Origin: Rhodopseudomonas faecalis
GTDB taxonomy: Bacteria > Pseudomonadota > Alphaproteobacteria > Rhizobiales > Xanthobacteraceae
Assembly (NCBI RefSeq): GCF_003217325.1
Contig: NZ_QJTI01000006.1
Span: forward strand, 1-64,000
Direction of reading: 5' to 3'
Length of the DNA: 64,000 bases
Of the stretch, positions 45,337-56,307 are shown in pieces. The notes under the pieces were generated by a model that worked only from the letters and a program-made list of their open reading frames with translations, was not told the origin of the DNA and made no database searches. Both the position numbers and the translations under genes were made by a program. Every line of letters begins with the position of its first letter. Position 1 is the stretch's first letter.

Positions 45337-46815
45337 CTACTTCCGAAACGTCTTGATCTCCGAGACGCTGCCATCGCGATAGGAGAGCTCGATCGAAACT
45401 TGCTGGGTGGTCGGCGCGATTTTTAGGTACGGCTGCGCGTCGGCGGGAATCCGCACCGGATCGCGCAGATCGCAGGGCGGCAGTTTCAGCACCCGATCCG
45501 GCACGGCGCTATCGATGCCGATCCGCGCTTCGCGGATCGCGCAGCGATAGGACATCAGATGCGTGTAGTACAATAGCGAGCTATTGGCGCCGCCGAACGC
45601 CAGCCAGCTCGTCGCGGTCATGTCGAGGATTTTGCGCTGGTCACGGATCAGCGCCGCCTCGGGCTCGAACTTGATCGGAAACGGCCCCTGCATGTCGCCA
45701 TTGGCATCGACATAGCGCACCTCGATGGTGGCGGCGCCAGCATCGGGCGGCAATTGCATCGAGGGGTTCGGCATGCGCTTGCGGGTGCGCGAGTCGAGCG
45801 CGTCGAGCTGCCCGGTTTCGCGAAACTCGCCATTGCCGATCCGCCACGAAATCGCCAGTGCCGGCTCGGCGAGCGAGAACGACACGGCCCAGCCGCCATT
45901 GTGACGCGAGAAGCTGGCAATCGGCGCATTGACGGCGGCCGCGGCCGGCGGGCGCTGCACCGGCAGCGCCGCGAGTTTGGCGGGTGGCGGTTCGCCCGCG
46001 GCACTGTCGGCGCGGGCCGCGCCACTCAGCACCACGTCGTCGACCATCTGGTCGAAATACACCGGCACCTGGCGATGGCCGGCCGCTTCGGCCAGCTCAC
46101 TGACAATGCGCCGGGTGCGCTGCGCGACCTGCACCAACGTGTCGCCCGGCTGCAGCAATTGCTTGGCAAACACCCGGGTGAACACCGAATTCGGATCGGT
46201 GTCGCTATCCGACAGCCGGTCGAGCGCGGTCTGCCGCGGGCCGGCGGAAAACACCGAAAACACCCCTTCCGGCAGCGCCGTCATCGGCGCCAGCCCGCCG
46301 TCACCGCCGAGCGCTCGCACGCCGCTGCGCGCGAATGGATTGTTGCGGCAGGCGTCGAACACCAGAATCGAACTGCGCACGCCGCGATTCTGCAGCCGCT
46401 CGATGATGCGGTCGGCCTGCATCGCGGCGTCGCGCACCAACTCCTCCTGGCCCGCGGTGACGGCCGGAACGTCGGTCGGCAGCAGAAAATTCTGGCCGCC
46501 GATCTCAAAGCCATGGCCGGCATAGAAGAAGAACGCGGTGTCGCCGGGATCGAGCGCGGCATCGAATGCCAGAAGGCTTTGGCTAAACGCCTGGCGGGTC
46601 TGGTTCTCCGCCACCATCACCGCAAAGCCGAGCTGCTTGAGCGTATCGCCCATGGTGCGGGCGTCGTTGACCGCCTTATGTAGCCTCGGCAACGCGCGAT
46701 AATCGTTATTGCCGATCAGCAGCGCGACGCGCTTGGCAGCAGCGGGCAGCGGCACCGCACTCAGCATCGCCGCGATCGCCGCCATCATCGTCATTCGCCG
46801 ACATCGTCGCAGCAT
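45337..46815 (-). CDS. Exported caspase-fold (C14) peptidase
   Basis: This 492-residue protein has a signal peptide (hydrophobic 8-26, cleavage near AAA-K28). The caspase p20 domain follows: KRVALLIGNNDYRALPRLHKA, FFFYAGHGFEI with catalytic His101, and SILVFDACRNNPF with catalytic Cys156. Both catalytic residues are intact. The C-terminal 220 residues form a beta-rich region I do not recognise, containing NGGWAVSF and EVRYVDANGDMQGPF. Bacterial orthocaspases cleave after Arg or Lys; its periplasmic targets are unknown. ATG at 46794 is an alternative start. A family 2 repeat lies just upstream. Confidence 0.9.
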   Translation of the reverse strand: MLRRCRRMTMMAAIAAMLSAVPLPAAAKRVALLIGNNDYRALPRLHKAVNDARTMGDTLKQLGFAVMVAENQTRQAFSQSLLAFDAALDPGDTAFFFYAGHGFEIGGQNFLLPTDVPAVTAGQEELVRDAAMQADRIIERLQNRGVRSSILVFDACRNNPFARSGVRALGGDGGLAPMTALPEGVFSVFSAGPRQTALDRLSDSDTDPNSVFTRVFAKQLLQPGDTLVQVAQRTRRIVSELAEAAGHRQVPVYFDQMVDDVVLSGAARADSAAGEPPPAKLAALPVQRPPAAAAVNAPIASFSRHNGGWAVSFSLAEPALAISWRIGNGEFRETGQLDALDSRTRKRMPNPSMQLPPDAGAATIEVRYVDANGDMQGPFPIKFEPEAALIRDQRKILDMTATSWLAFGGANSSLLYYTHLMSYRCAIREARIGIDSAVPDRVLKLPPCDLRDPVRIPADAQPYLKIAPTTQQVSIELSYRDGSVSEIKTFRK

Positions 46816-47429
46816 CGCCCTGCCCCTGGTTTGAGCTTTTTCGGTCCTGATGGCATCAGAACCGAAGCTCTCAACTGATGTTCTGACGCGCTTTCTTGAC
46901 GCGAACCGGCATCCACTGCGCGCGAAAACGCCACCTGGGCGCGCCGCCGCACCCTGGCGATAGTCGATCAGGATTTAGTGCCGGTTCAAGAGCCCGGCGC
47001 GCGCAGTTCCGGCTCGTCACCGCCACACCATTGAGGTATCGCGGCACAGCTTTCGCGTGTGGTGACGCGCGCGTTGATGCCGGCTGGCGGAAACAGCCGG
47101 TTCGGCCGGTGCTCAGACCCGCCGCAGCCGCGCGGCAGGTCTGCCATTTATCCGAAAACATTAAGCTTTTCGGCGCCGGCCGCGCGATTCGGATTGACTT
47201 TGAGCGAATTCCCCCTATGTTCCGGCGCAACACGGCCAAGTATCGACCAAGTATCATACGCACTAGTCGATGTGGCCGCCTGTTCGCGTAGCCCATTTCC
47301 CCGTGCAAAATTGCGTGCCGTTCCGGGGTTGAACGCGACGGGTTTTTCCCCCGAATCCAAGCGGCGGTTTCGACCAGAGGAATGATGATCCGATCAGACA
47401 GGATCGCTCGTTCCGACAACAGAGGCGCA
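46816..47429. other. 614-bp region between the caspase-like gene and the DEAD-box helicase
   Basis: It contains the family 2 repeat at its left end and a small hairpin CCGAAAA/TTTTCGG (47152-47173). A further 250 bp upstream of the helicase could be a long 5' leader. Open frames on both strands (for example minus 46871-47485) have no recognisable domain and are Arg/Ser/Pro-rich, so no gene is called. Confidence 0.5.
46840..46932 (-). repeat. Dispersed repeat, family 2, copy d (full, reversed)
   Basis: Read on the minus strand it begins GGCGTTTTCGCGCGCAG, then TGGATGCCGGTTCGCGTC. It ends in a hairpin with arms TTCGGTTCTGAT/ATCAGGACCGAA (46840-46866, one wobble). It has the same layout as the copy at 27961. 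It lies 25 bp upstream of the caspase-like start, so it may sit in that gene's leader or promoter. Confidence 0.85.
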
Positions 47430-48905
47430 ATGTCTTTCAACCATCTCGGCCTGTCCGAAAAGGTCCTCGCCGCCGTCGCGGCCACTGGCTACACCGCCCC
47501 CACTCCGATCCAGGACCAGGCCATTCCCCACGTGCTGGCACGACGGGATGTGCTCGGCATCGCCCAGACCGGCACCGGCAAGACCGCGGCATTCGTGCTG
47601 CCGATGCTGACGCTGCTGGAAAAGGGCCGCGCCCGGGCGCGCATGCCGCGCACGCTGATCTTGGAGCCGACCCGCGAGCTCGCCGCCCAGGTCAAGGAAC
47701 AATTCGACAAATACGGCGCCGGCCAAAAGCTCAACGTCGCGCTGCTGATCGGCGGCGTGTCGTTCGGCGACCAGGATGTAAAACTGACGCGCGGCGTCGA
47801 TGTGCTGATCGCCACCCCGGGCCGCCTGCTCGACCACACTGAGCGCGGCGGGCTGCTGCTGACCGGCGTTGAACTGCTGGTGATCGACGAAGCCGACCGC
47901 ATGCTCGACATGGGCTTCATTCCGGACATCGAGCGGATCTGCAAGCTGGTGCCGTTCACCCGGCAGACGCTGTTCTTCACCGCGACCATGCCGACCGAAA
48001 TCCGCCGGATCACCGAGACGTTCCTGCACAACCCGGTGAAGATCGAAGTGTCCCGGCCCGCTTCAACCGCCGTGACCGTGACGCAATCGCAGGTCGTCGC
48101 CGGCCGCGAGCCGCATCAGAAGCGCGACATGCTGCGCCGGCTGCTGCGCGGCGCCGTCGATCTCAAGAACGCGATCATCTTCTGCAACCGCAAGCGCGAC
48201 GTCGCGCTGTTGACCCGCTCACTGCAACGCCACGGCTTTAGCGTCGGCGCGCTGCATGGCGATATGGATCAGACCGCGCGCATGGCTGCGCTCGATCAGT
48301 TCCGCAAGGGCGAGCTGCCGCTGCTGGTAGCGTCCGACGTTGCCGCGCGTGGCCTCGACATTCCCGAGGTCAGCCACGTTTTCAATTTCGATGTACCGCA
48401 TCATCCCGATGACTACGTGCATCGTATCGGCCGCACCGGCCGCGCCGGCCGGCTCGGCACTGCGGTGACGCTGGTGACCTCGGCCGACGCCAAGGCGGTC
48501 GCCGCGATCGAGAAGCTGATCGGCAAGGAAATTCCGCGCGACAGCATCGCCGACGCGCCGGTGGAAGCTGACGCCGCCGGCGAAGAGGATGCCGCGCCGG
48601 CGCGCCGCTCGCGTTCGCGCAAGTCGAGCGCCGAACCGCGTCCGGCTCGCGAACAGAAGGCGGAACCGCGCGCCAATCGCGAAGAGCGTCGGCCGCGTCG
48701 CGAACGCAGCGACAACAACCGGCGTGATCGTGAAGCGCCGCGTCCTGAAAATCAGGAGATCGACGACAATGCCGCGGTTGCGGCACTGCCGCCGTCGATC
48801 GGACGCATTCCCGCGCCGCGCCCGCAGCGGCAGCGCGATCTGGAACCGGCGGACCACTCGCATCTGCCTGCGTTCCTGTTGCGTCCGATTCGTGCACGCG
48901 GTTGA
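47430..48905 (+). CDS. DEAD-box ATP-dependent RNA helicase (RhlE-like)
   Basis: This 491-residue helicase has the Q motif PTPIQDQAIP (25-34), Walker A AQTGTGKT (45-52), PTREL, VIDEADRMLDMGF (DEAD at 153-156), SAT replaced by FTATMP, HGDMDQ, ARGLDIPEV and HRIGRTGRAGR. After the core, residues about 385-455 are a highly basic, Arg-rich low-complexity tail typical of RhlE-type helicases that bind structured RNA. Roles are ribosome assembly or cold adaptation, and RNA degradosome partnership is possible. The ATG at 47430 starts at the conserved SFNHLGLS; a longer start at 47382 is less likely. Confidence 0.95.
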   Translation: MSFNHLGLSEKVLAAVAATGYTAPTPIQDQAIPHVLARRDVLGIAQTGTGKTAAFVLPMLTLLEKGRARARMPRTLILEPTRELAAQVKEQFDKYGAGQKLNVALLIGGVSFGDQDVKLTRGVDVLIATPGRLLDHTERGGLLLTGVELLVIDEADRMLDMGFIPDIERICKLVPFTRQTLFFTATMPTEIRRITETFLHNPVKIEVSRPASTAVTVTQSQVVAGREPHQKRDMLRRLLRGAVDLKNAIIFCNRKRDVALLTRSLQRHGFSVGALHGDMDQTARMAALDQFRKGELPLLVASDVAARGLDIPEVSHVFNFDVPHHPDDYVHRIGRTGRAGRLGTAVTLVTSADAKAVAAIEKLIGKEIPRDSIADAPVEADAAGEEDAAPARRSRSRKSSAEPRPAREQKAEPRANREERRPRRERSDNNRRDREAPRPENQEIDDNAAVAALPPSIGRIPAPRPQRQRDLEPADHSHLPAFLLRPIRARG

Positions 48906-49051
48906 CAGCACAGGGCTTTCTGAGCTGTCATCCCTGAACATTTACGCAATGTTCACCCCATCTTCGTAGACGTACGGGGAATATTATCGCGCGTTAGAAT
49001 TGCCGCGGTCGGGGTTTCGGGCCTAGCGCCCGAAGGTGGGGACGCGAAAAG

Positions 49052-50119
49052 ATGATTGCTGCGCAGGAAGAATATGAACGCACCATGGCTTATGCCGAGG
49101 TGGCGTTTCATCAGCTGAAATCGTTTCGACAAAGTCCCGTCCCGCGCAACTACGAGATCTGGTACGTCTACGCCACCGGCCACAACGCCGACCTCAACAA
49201 GATCATCAACGAGACGCTGGCGCGCAGCGGCAAACTCACCGAAGCCGATCTCGATCAGATCTACGACGCTTATCTGTCGCACGGCCGCACCAACGATCGC
49301 ATCGACAAGATAGGCGCGCGCGTCGTTGCCGAAATTGAAGATGTCATGTCGCTGATCGGCGACGCGCTCGGCCTCACCTCCAGCTTCGGCAGCAATCTCG
49401 ACAACGCCAACCAGATCCTGTCGCTCGCCAGTGATCGCGAGCAGGTGCTGGCCGTGGTCGAGCGGTTGGTGGCCTCGACCCGGCAGATGCAGCAAGCCAA
49501 TCGCGCGCTCGAGCACCGTCTGTCGACCTCGAAGATCGAGATCACCAATCTGCAGCAGAATCTCGAAGCGATCCGCGCCGAGAGTCTGACCGATGCGCTC
49601 ACCGGGCTCGGCAATCGCAAGCATTTTGACCGCGCCGTCGATGAGGCGATCCGCCAGGCGCTGGCTCAGTCCGAACCGCTGTCATTGTTGATGATCGATA
49701 TCGATCACTTCAAGAACTTCAACGACACCTACGGCCACCTCACCGGCGATCAGGTGCTGCGTCTGGTCGGCATGTCGCTGAAGCAGACCATCAAGGGCCA
49801 GGACATCATGGCGCGCTATGGCGGCGAGGAATTCGCCGTGGTGCTGCCCAACACCACGCTGCGCCATGCGGTCGGCGTCGCCGAAAACATCCGCCGCACC
49901 GTGACCTCGAAAGAGCTGAAGAAGAAATCGACCGGCGAAATTCTCGGCCGGGTCACGATCTCGATCGGCGTGTCGTCGCTGCGCCCCGACGAAGACATGG
50001 ATTCGCTGATCGAGCGCGCCGACGGCTGCCTGTATGCCGCCAAGCGCAACGGCCGCAACCGCGTGATCTGCGAGACCGACCGCGAATATCTCAGCGAAAT
50101 CCGCATCAACGTCGCCTAG
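49052..50119 (+). CDS. Diguanylate cyclase (GGDEF) with helical N-terminal region
   Basis: This 355-residue soluble protein has an N-terminal helical region (1-145), then a coiled coil (about 146-178). A GGDEF domain follows, with LTGLGNRKHFDRA, MIDIDHFKNFNDTYGH and RYGGEEF (GGEEF at 257-261), so cyclase activity to c-di-GMP is expected. The inhibitory I-site RxxD is KGQD (248-251), so product feedback may be weakened. No transmembrane segment or response-regulator domain is seen. It is 146 bp downstream of the helicase, in the same direction but with its own likely leader. Confidence 0.93.
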   Translation: MIAAQEEYERTMAYAEVAFHQLKSFRQSPVPRNYEIWYVYATGHNADLNKIINETLARSGKLTEADLDQIYDAYLSHGRTNDRIDKIGARVVAEIEDVMSLIGDALGLTSSFGSNLDNANQILSLASDREQVLAVVERLVASTRQMQQANRALEHRLSTSKIEITNLQQNLEAIRAESLTDALTGLGNRKHFDRAVDEAIRQALAQSEPLSLLMIDIDHFKNFNDTYGHLTGDQVLRLVGMSLKQTIKGQDIMARYGGEEFAVVLPNTTLRHAVGVAENIRRTVTSKELKKKSTGEILGRVTISIGVSSLRPDEDMDSLIERADGCLYAAKRNGRNRVICETDREYLSEIRINVA

Positions 50120-50177
50120 CGCGGCCGCGGTGCTGACGGCTGATCCAACTCATCAAAATTGGCGCAGCTCAAAAACG

Positions 50178-50210
50178 AAGATGGCCGGGACGAGCCCGGC
50201 CATGACGTGC
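50178..50210. repeat. Dispersed repeat, family 1, copy C (half element)
   Basis: A single palindrome, ATGGCCGGG/CCCGGCCAT (50181-50203), is followed by GACGTG, matching one half of the double element. It lies between convergent genes (the GGDEF gene and sufA). Confidence 0.75.
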
Positions 50211-50290
50211 GGATGGGTTGGTATCAATTTCCGTTGGTATTATAGCTTGGTGGATCAGGCGCGCATTCGCTCGCGTAGCAACCGCGCCGA

Positions 50291-50695
50291 TCAGCCCTCG
50301 ATACGCGCTGGCGTGAGCTGCACCGACTCGCCGCAACCGCAGGCGCTGGTCTGGTTTGGATTGTTGAACACAAAACTTGCCGACATCTTGTCGGTCTTAA
50401 AATCCATCTCGGTGCCGAGCAGGAACAGCACCGCCTTGGGATCGACCAGGATTTTTACGCCCTTGTCTTCCACCACCTCGTCAGACGGCAGGATCTCGCT
50501 GGCATAGTCAACGGTGTAGGACTGGCCGGCACAGCCGCCATTCTTGATGCCGACCCGCAGCCCGACCATGCTGCCCTCGCCGCGCGCCATCAGCTCACGC
50601 ACGCGCTGCGCCGCAGATTCGGTCAGCCGCATCACCTGCGGCCGCGGGCGCGGCTTTGAAGCGGTGGCCTGGGTCGCGCTGCTGGTATCGGTCAT
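50291..50695 (-). CDS. sufA: Iron-sulfur cluster assembly A-type carrier
   Basis: This 134-residue HesB/IscA-family protein carries nascent Fe-S clusters to apoproteins. The three conserved Cys are Cys55 (NGGCAGQSY) and Cys119/Cys121 (ACGCGES). A 20-residue polar N-terminal extension (TQATASKPRPRP) is longer than in E. coli. GGGAGACGAG supports the ATG at 50695. It is the last gene of the suf operon, 43 bp after sufT. Confidence 0.93.
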   Translation of the reverse strand: MTDTSSATQATASKPRPRPQVMRLTESAAQRVRELMARGEGSMVGLRVGIKNGGCAGQSYTVDYASEILPSDEVVEDKGVKILVDPKAVLFLLGTEMDFKTDKMSASFVFNNPNQTSACGCGESVQLTPARIEG

Positions 50696-50738
50696 CTCGT
50701 CTCCCTGCACGAAAGCTTGGTACGAAGGTGGGTCACCC

Positions 50739-51110
50739 TCACCACATGTTGAGGACCAAACGCGCCTCATCGCTCATCCGTTCCGGGGTCCATGCCGGAT
50801 CCCAGACGATGTTGACGCTGACGACGCCCACACCTGGCACCGTGGCGACCGCGTTCTCGACATTAACCGGAAGGTCGGCCGCCGCCGGACAATTCGGCGT
50901 GGTCAGCGTCATATCCACTTCGACCGAACGGTCGTCCTTGATATCGACCTTGTAGATCAGGCCGAGCTCATAAATGTCGGCCGGGATTTCCGGGTCATAG
51001 ACCGTCTTCAGCGCCGCGACGATGTCGCTCGCCAAGCGTTCGGTTTCCGCCGGCGGCAGCGCCGACGATGTTTGCATGTTGCTTAGTCTGGCTTCAGCCG
51101 TGTCGGTCAT
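50739..51110 (-). CDS. sufT: SUF system maturation protein SufT (DUF59/MIP18)
   Basis: This 123-residue DUF59 domain protein has TVYDPEIPADIYELGLIY and TTPNCPAA with conserved Cys74. SufT supports Fe-S maturation under high cluster demand in bacteria. Its ATG overlaps the sufS stop (ATGA at 51110-51107), so it is translationally coupled within the operon. Confidence 0.92.
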   Translation of the reverse strand: MTDTAEARLSNMQTSSALPPAETERLASDIVAALKTVYDPEIPADIYELGLIYKVDIKDDRSVEVDMTLTTPNCPAAADLPVNVENAVATVPGVGVVSVNIVWDPAWTPERMSDEARLVLNMW

Positions 51111-52354
51111 GCGAACATATCCCGTGCCTTGATCAACGCCTCGACGAATTTGTCGACTTCATCGTGGGTATTATACATCCCGAATGATGCCCGGCAGGTG
51201 GCGGTCACCTGGAATCGCTCCAGCAGCGGCATCACGCAATGAGTTCCGGCGCGCACCGCAATGCCCTGGCGATCGATCACGGTGGCGATGTCGTGCGGAT
51301 GAGCGCCTTTGAGCTCGAACGAGATCACCGGACCCTTGTTACGCGCGGTTCCAATCACCCGCACCGCATTGATCTCGCGCAGCCGCTGTTGCGCGTAGTC
51401 GAGCAGCGCCATCTCATGCGCCGCGATCCGCTCCTTGCCGATCGCGTTGATGTAGTCGATCGCCGCGCCCAGCCCGACCGCCTCGACGATCGCCGGCGTG
51501 CCGGCCTCGAATTTATGCGGCGGGTCGCCATAGGTGACCCAGTCGCGCGCCACCTCGCGGATCATCTCGCCGCCGCCATTATAGGGCCGCATCGCCACGA
51601 GGTGCTCGTGCTTGGCGTACAGCGCGCCGATGCCGCTCGGGCCATACAGCTTGTGGCCGGTGCAAATGTAGAAGTCGCAATCGATGTCCTGCACGTCGAT
51701 CGCCAGATGCACCGCGCCCTGGCTGCCATCGACCAGCACCGGAATGCCGCGGGCATGGGCGATCCGCACCACGTCCTTGACCGGCACCACGGTGCCGAGC
51801 GCATTGGACATCTGGGTGATCGCGACCAGCTTGGTTTTTGGCGTCAGCAGCTTCTCGAACTGATCGAGCAGGAAATTGCCTTCGTCATCGACATCGGCCC
51901 ATTTCAGCACGGCGCCCTGGCGTTCGCGCAGAAAGTGCCACGGCACGATGTTGGAATGATGCTCCATGATCGAGAGCACGATCTCGTCGCCCTCGCCGAT
52001 ATTCGGCCCGCCCCAGGACGACGCCACCAGATTGATCGCCTCGGTGGCGTTGCGCGTGAAGATGATTTCCTCGGTGCGCCGCGCGTTCAGGAACTGCGCC
52101 ACGCGGGTGCGGCCGCCCTCATAGGCTTCGGTCGCGGCATTGGCGAGGTAATGCAGACCGCGGTGCACATTGGCGTATTCGCTCTCGTAGCACTTGGTCA
52201 TGCGGTCGAGCACCGCGCGCGGCTTCTGCGCCGATGCGGCGTTGTCGAGATAGACCAGCGGCTTGCCATAGACCTGCATTGACAGCGCCGGGAAATCGGC
52301 GCGGATGCGCTCGACGTCATAAGCTCCATTGGTCACGGCGGCGTGCATGTTCAT
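51107..52354 (-). CDS. sufS: Cysteine desulfurase SufS
   Basis: This 415-residue class II PLP desulfurase yields persulfide from cysteine for Fe-S assembly. YLDNAASAQKP is at the N terminus, CTGHKLYGPSG gives Schiff-base Lys235, and TCRASFGMYNT gives catalytic Cys387. Its start overlaps the sufD stop (ATGA at 52354-52351). No SufE or SufU sulfur acceptor gene is present in the window. A second desulfurase, of NifS type, sits at the other end of the cluster. Confidence 0.95.
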   Translation of the reverse strand: MNMHAAVTNGAYDVERIRADFPALSMQVYGKPLVYLDNAASAQKPRAVLDRMTKCYESEYANVHRGLHYLANAATEAYEGGRTRVAQFLNARRTEEIIFTRNATEAINLVASSWGGPNIGEGDEIVLSIMEHHSNIVPWHFLRERQGAVLKWADVDDEGNFLLDQFEKLLTPKTKLVAITQMSNALGTVVPVKDVVRIAHARGIPVLVDGSQGAVHLAIDVQDIDCDFYICTGHKLYGPSGIGALYAKHEHLVAMRPYNGGGEMIREVARDWVTYGDPPHKFEAGTPAIVEAVGLGAAIDYINAIGKERIAAHEMALLDYAQQRLREINAVRVIGTARNKGPVISFELKGAHPHDIATVIDRQGIAVRAGTHCVMPLLERFQVTATCRASFGMYNTHDEVDKFVEALIKARDMFA

Positions 52355-53667
52355 GCCCGTGCCTCCAGCCAGCGCTCGCCAACGGCAATGGCCAGCGCGC
52401 GAAGTTGATCATCGACGATCGATTCAATCGCTTCGCCAATGAAGGCTTGAATCAGCAAGGCCTGCGCCTCCTTTTCGGGTAGTCCGCGAGCGCGCAGATA
52501 GAACAGCAGCGTGTCATCGAGCGCGCCGGTGGTGGCGCCGTGGCCGCAGGTCACGTCGTCGGCGAAAATTTCCAGCTCCGGCTTATTGTCGGCCTCGGCC
52601 TCGTCGGACAGCAGCAGCGCCCGCGTCATCATCTTGGCGTCGGTCTTCTGCGCATGCGGGCGCACCATGATGCGGCCCTGGAACACCGAATGGGCCCGGC
52701 CATCCAGCACCGCGCGGAACACCTCGCGGCTGACGCAATGCGGCACGGCATGATCGAGGAACAGCGTGGTGTCGGCGTGCTGGGTGCCGTTCAACAGGTT
52801 GACGCCGTTAGCGGTCACTTCCGCGCCTTCGCCATTGAAGCGCACAAAACCCTGATAGCGGCTGACACCACCGCCGGTGGTCAGCGCACAGGCGTTGTAG
52901 CGCGCCTGGCCATGCAGCGAGGCGAACAGCGAGGCGATGTGGAAGGCGTCAATGGCGTCTTCGTTGAGGCGCAGATGATCGAGCCGCCCGCCCTCAGCGA
53001 TCGTGACATGAAGCGCATCATGAAGCTGGTAGCGCGTGCTGCCATCGGCCGCGACAAAGCTCTCGACCAGCGTCGCCGTGGCGTTCTGTCCAACGCGCAG
53101 CAGCGAGCGCGTCACGATCGACGCCGGCTCGGTCGCCGCTGCGACGTGCACGATCTGCAGCGGCCGCTGCAAGGTGATGTCGGCGCCGACTTCGATCACC
53201 ACGCCATCGGTCATCAGCGCGGCATTGAACGCCACCATGGCGTCTGCGGTGTCAGGCGCCGGCCAGCGATCATCGAGCGCTTCGCCAGCTGCCAGCACCT
53301 CGCGCAGCGGCCGGATGCTGAGCCCGGGCTCGAGTTCGGCAAGGTCGGACAAATCGGCGACAAACACGCCGTCCACCAGCACCAGGCGGCGCACGCCGTC
53401 GATCGCGTGCAGTTGCAGCGCGTCGGCGGCACGGGCGAGATGGGCGTGGTCGGGCGCCGCAGCGAGCGGCAGCACTTCGCGCATCAAAACGCGCAGATCG
53501 GTGTACTTCCAGTCCTCGACCCGGCGATGCGGCAAGCCCTGGCTCGTGTAGCGGTCGAACGCGGCTTGGCGCTGCTCGGTCACAGCGGCAGCACCGGGCA
53601 GCCGGCTACGCGCCGCCTCGAAGGCATTTGCCGCCTGTCCGTCTGGTTTGGTCGCAACAACAGTCAT
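52351..53667 (-). CDS. sufD: Fe-S scaffold component SufD
   Basis: This 438-residue SufB/SufD-core protein is the partner of SufB in the SufBC2D scaffold. Visible are RVEDWKYTDLRVL near the N terminus, a long right-handed beta-helix, and the C-terminal PELEIFADDVTCGHGATTG, which carries the conserved His used at the SufB-SufD interface. The ATG at 53667 is preferred; the frame upstream overlaps the sufC stop region. It begins 16 bp after sufC. Confidence 0.93.
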   Translation of the reverse strand: MTVVATKPDGQAANAFEAARSRLPGAAAVTEQRQAAFDRYTSQGLPHRRVEDWKYTDLRVLMREVLPLAAAPDHAHLARAADALQLHAIDGVRRLVLVDGVFVADLSDLAELEPGLSIRPLREVLAAGEALDDRWPAPDTADAMVAFNAALMTDGVVIEVGADITLQRPLQIVHVAAATEPASIVTRSLLRVGQNATATLVESFVAADGSTRYQLHDALHVTIAEGGRLDHLRLNEDAIDAFHIASLFASLHGQARYNACALTTGGGVSRYQGFVRFNGEGAEVTANGVNLLNGTQHADTTLFLDHAVPHCVSREVFRAVLDGRAHSVFQGRIMVRPHAQKTDAKMMTRALLLSDEAEADNKPELEIFADDVTCGHGATTGALDDTLLFYLRARGLPEKEAQALLIQAFIGEAIESIVDDQLRALAIAVGERWLEARA

Positions 53668-53683
53668 CACAGCATCCGCCAGC

Positions 53684-54439
<756 letters not shown>

Positions 54440-54687
54440 TGTTGTCTTTCGTCCTCTAGTCTCGTCAGTATCCCGAGGTGCAAGTACACTCAGCGCCTGC
54501 GCGGATGACCGTCGTCATTTTCCGTTGCTCATTGTCCGGGATGTGCGCTTTGCGACCATCTCGGGCGATGGGTGATGTTCTGTTGTCGACCGTGCAAATC
54601 TCGCACCAAGTCTGACACCAAGTGGCGACCTTGCGGGGTGAGCGTCGTCCGGAGCGTTGCGGACAAACCGCTGCCCCGGTGCCACTA

Positions 54688-56208
<1,521 letters not shown>

Positions 56209-56290
56209 TCTGTCCTCCGCTCGCGGTTTCAAGGACCGCGGTGGATTGTTTCAGCTTTGCTTACGCAACTGCGAACATGAAATCAGCTAG

Positions 56291-56307
56291 TTTGGAACCG
56301 TTCAAGC
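56291..56307 (-). promoter_or_regulatory. Candidate iron-responsive dyad upstream of sufB
   Basis: The + strand reads TTTGGAACCGTTCAAGC, an imperfect TTTxGAA-N3-TTCxAxx dyad. It resembles the iron control element bound by Irr in alphaproteobacteria (consensus TTTAGAA-N3-TTCTAAA). It lies 83 bp before the sufB start and covers the nifS-like stop codon. The left half matches well and the right half weakly, so this is tentative. Confidence 0.3.

Noticed and set aside
46871-47485. 204-codon minus-strand frame between the caspase-like and helicase genes
   Set aside because: It runs through the family 2 repeat and the helicase start, and its composition is Arg/Ser/Pro-rich without a domain.
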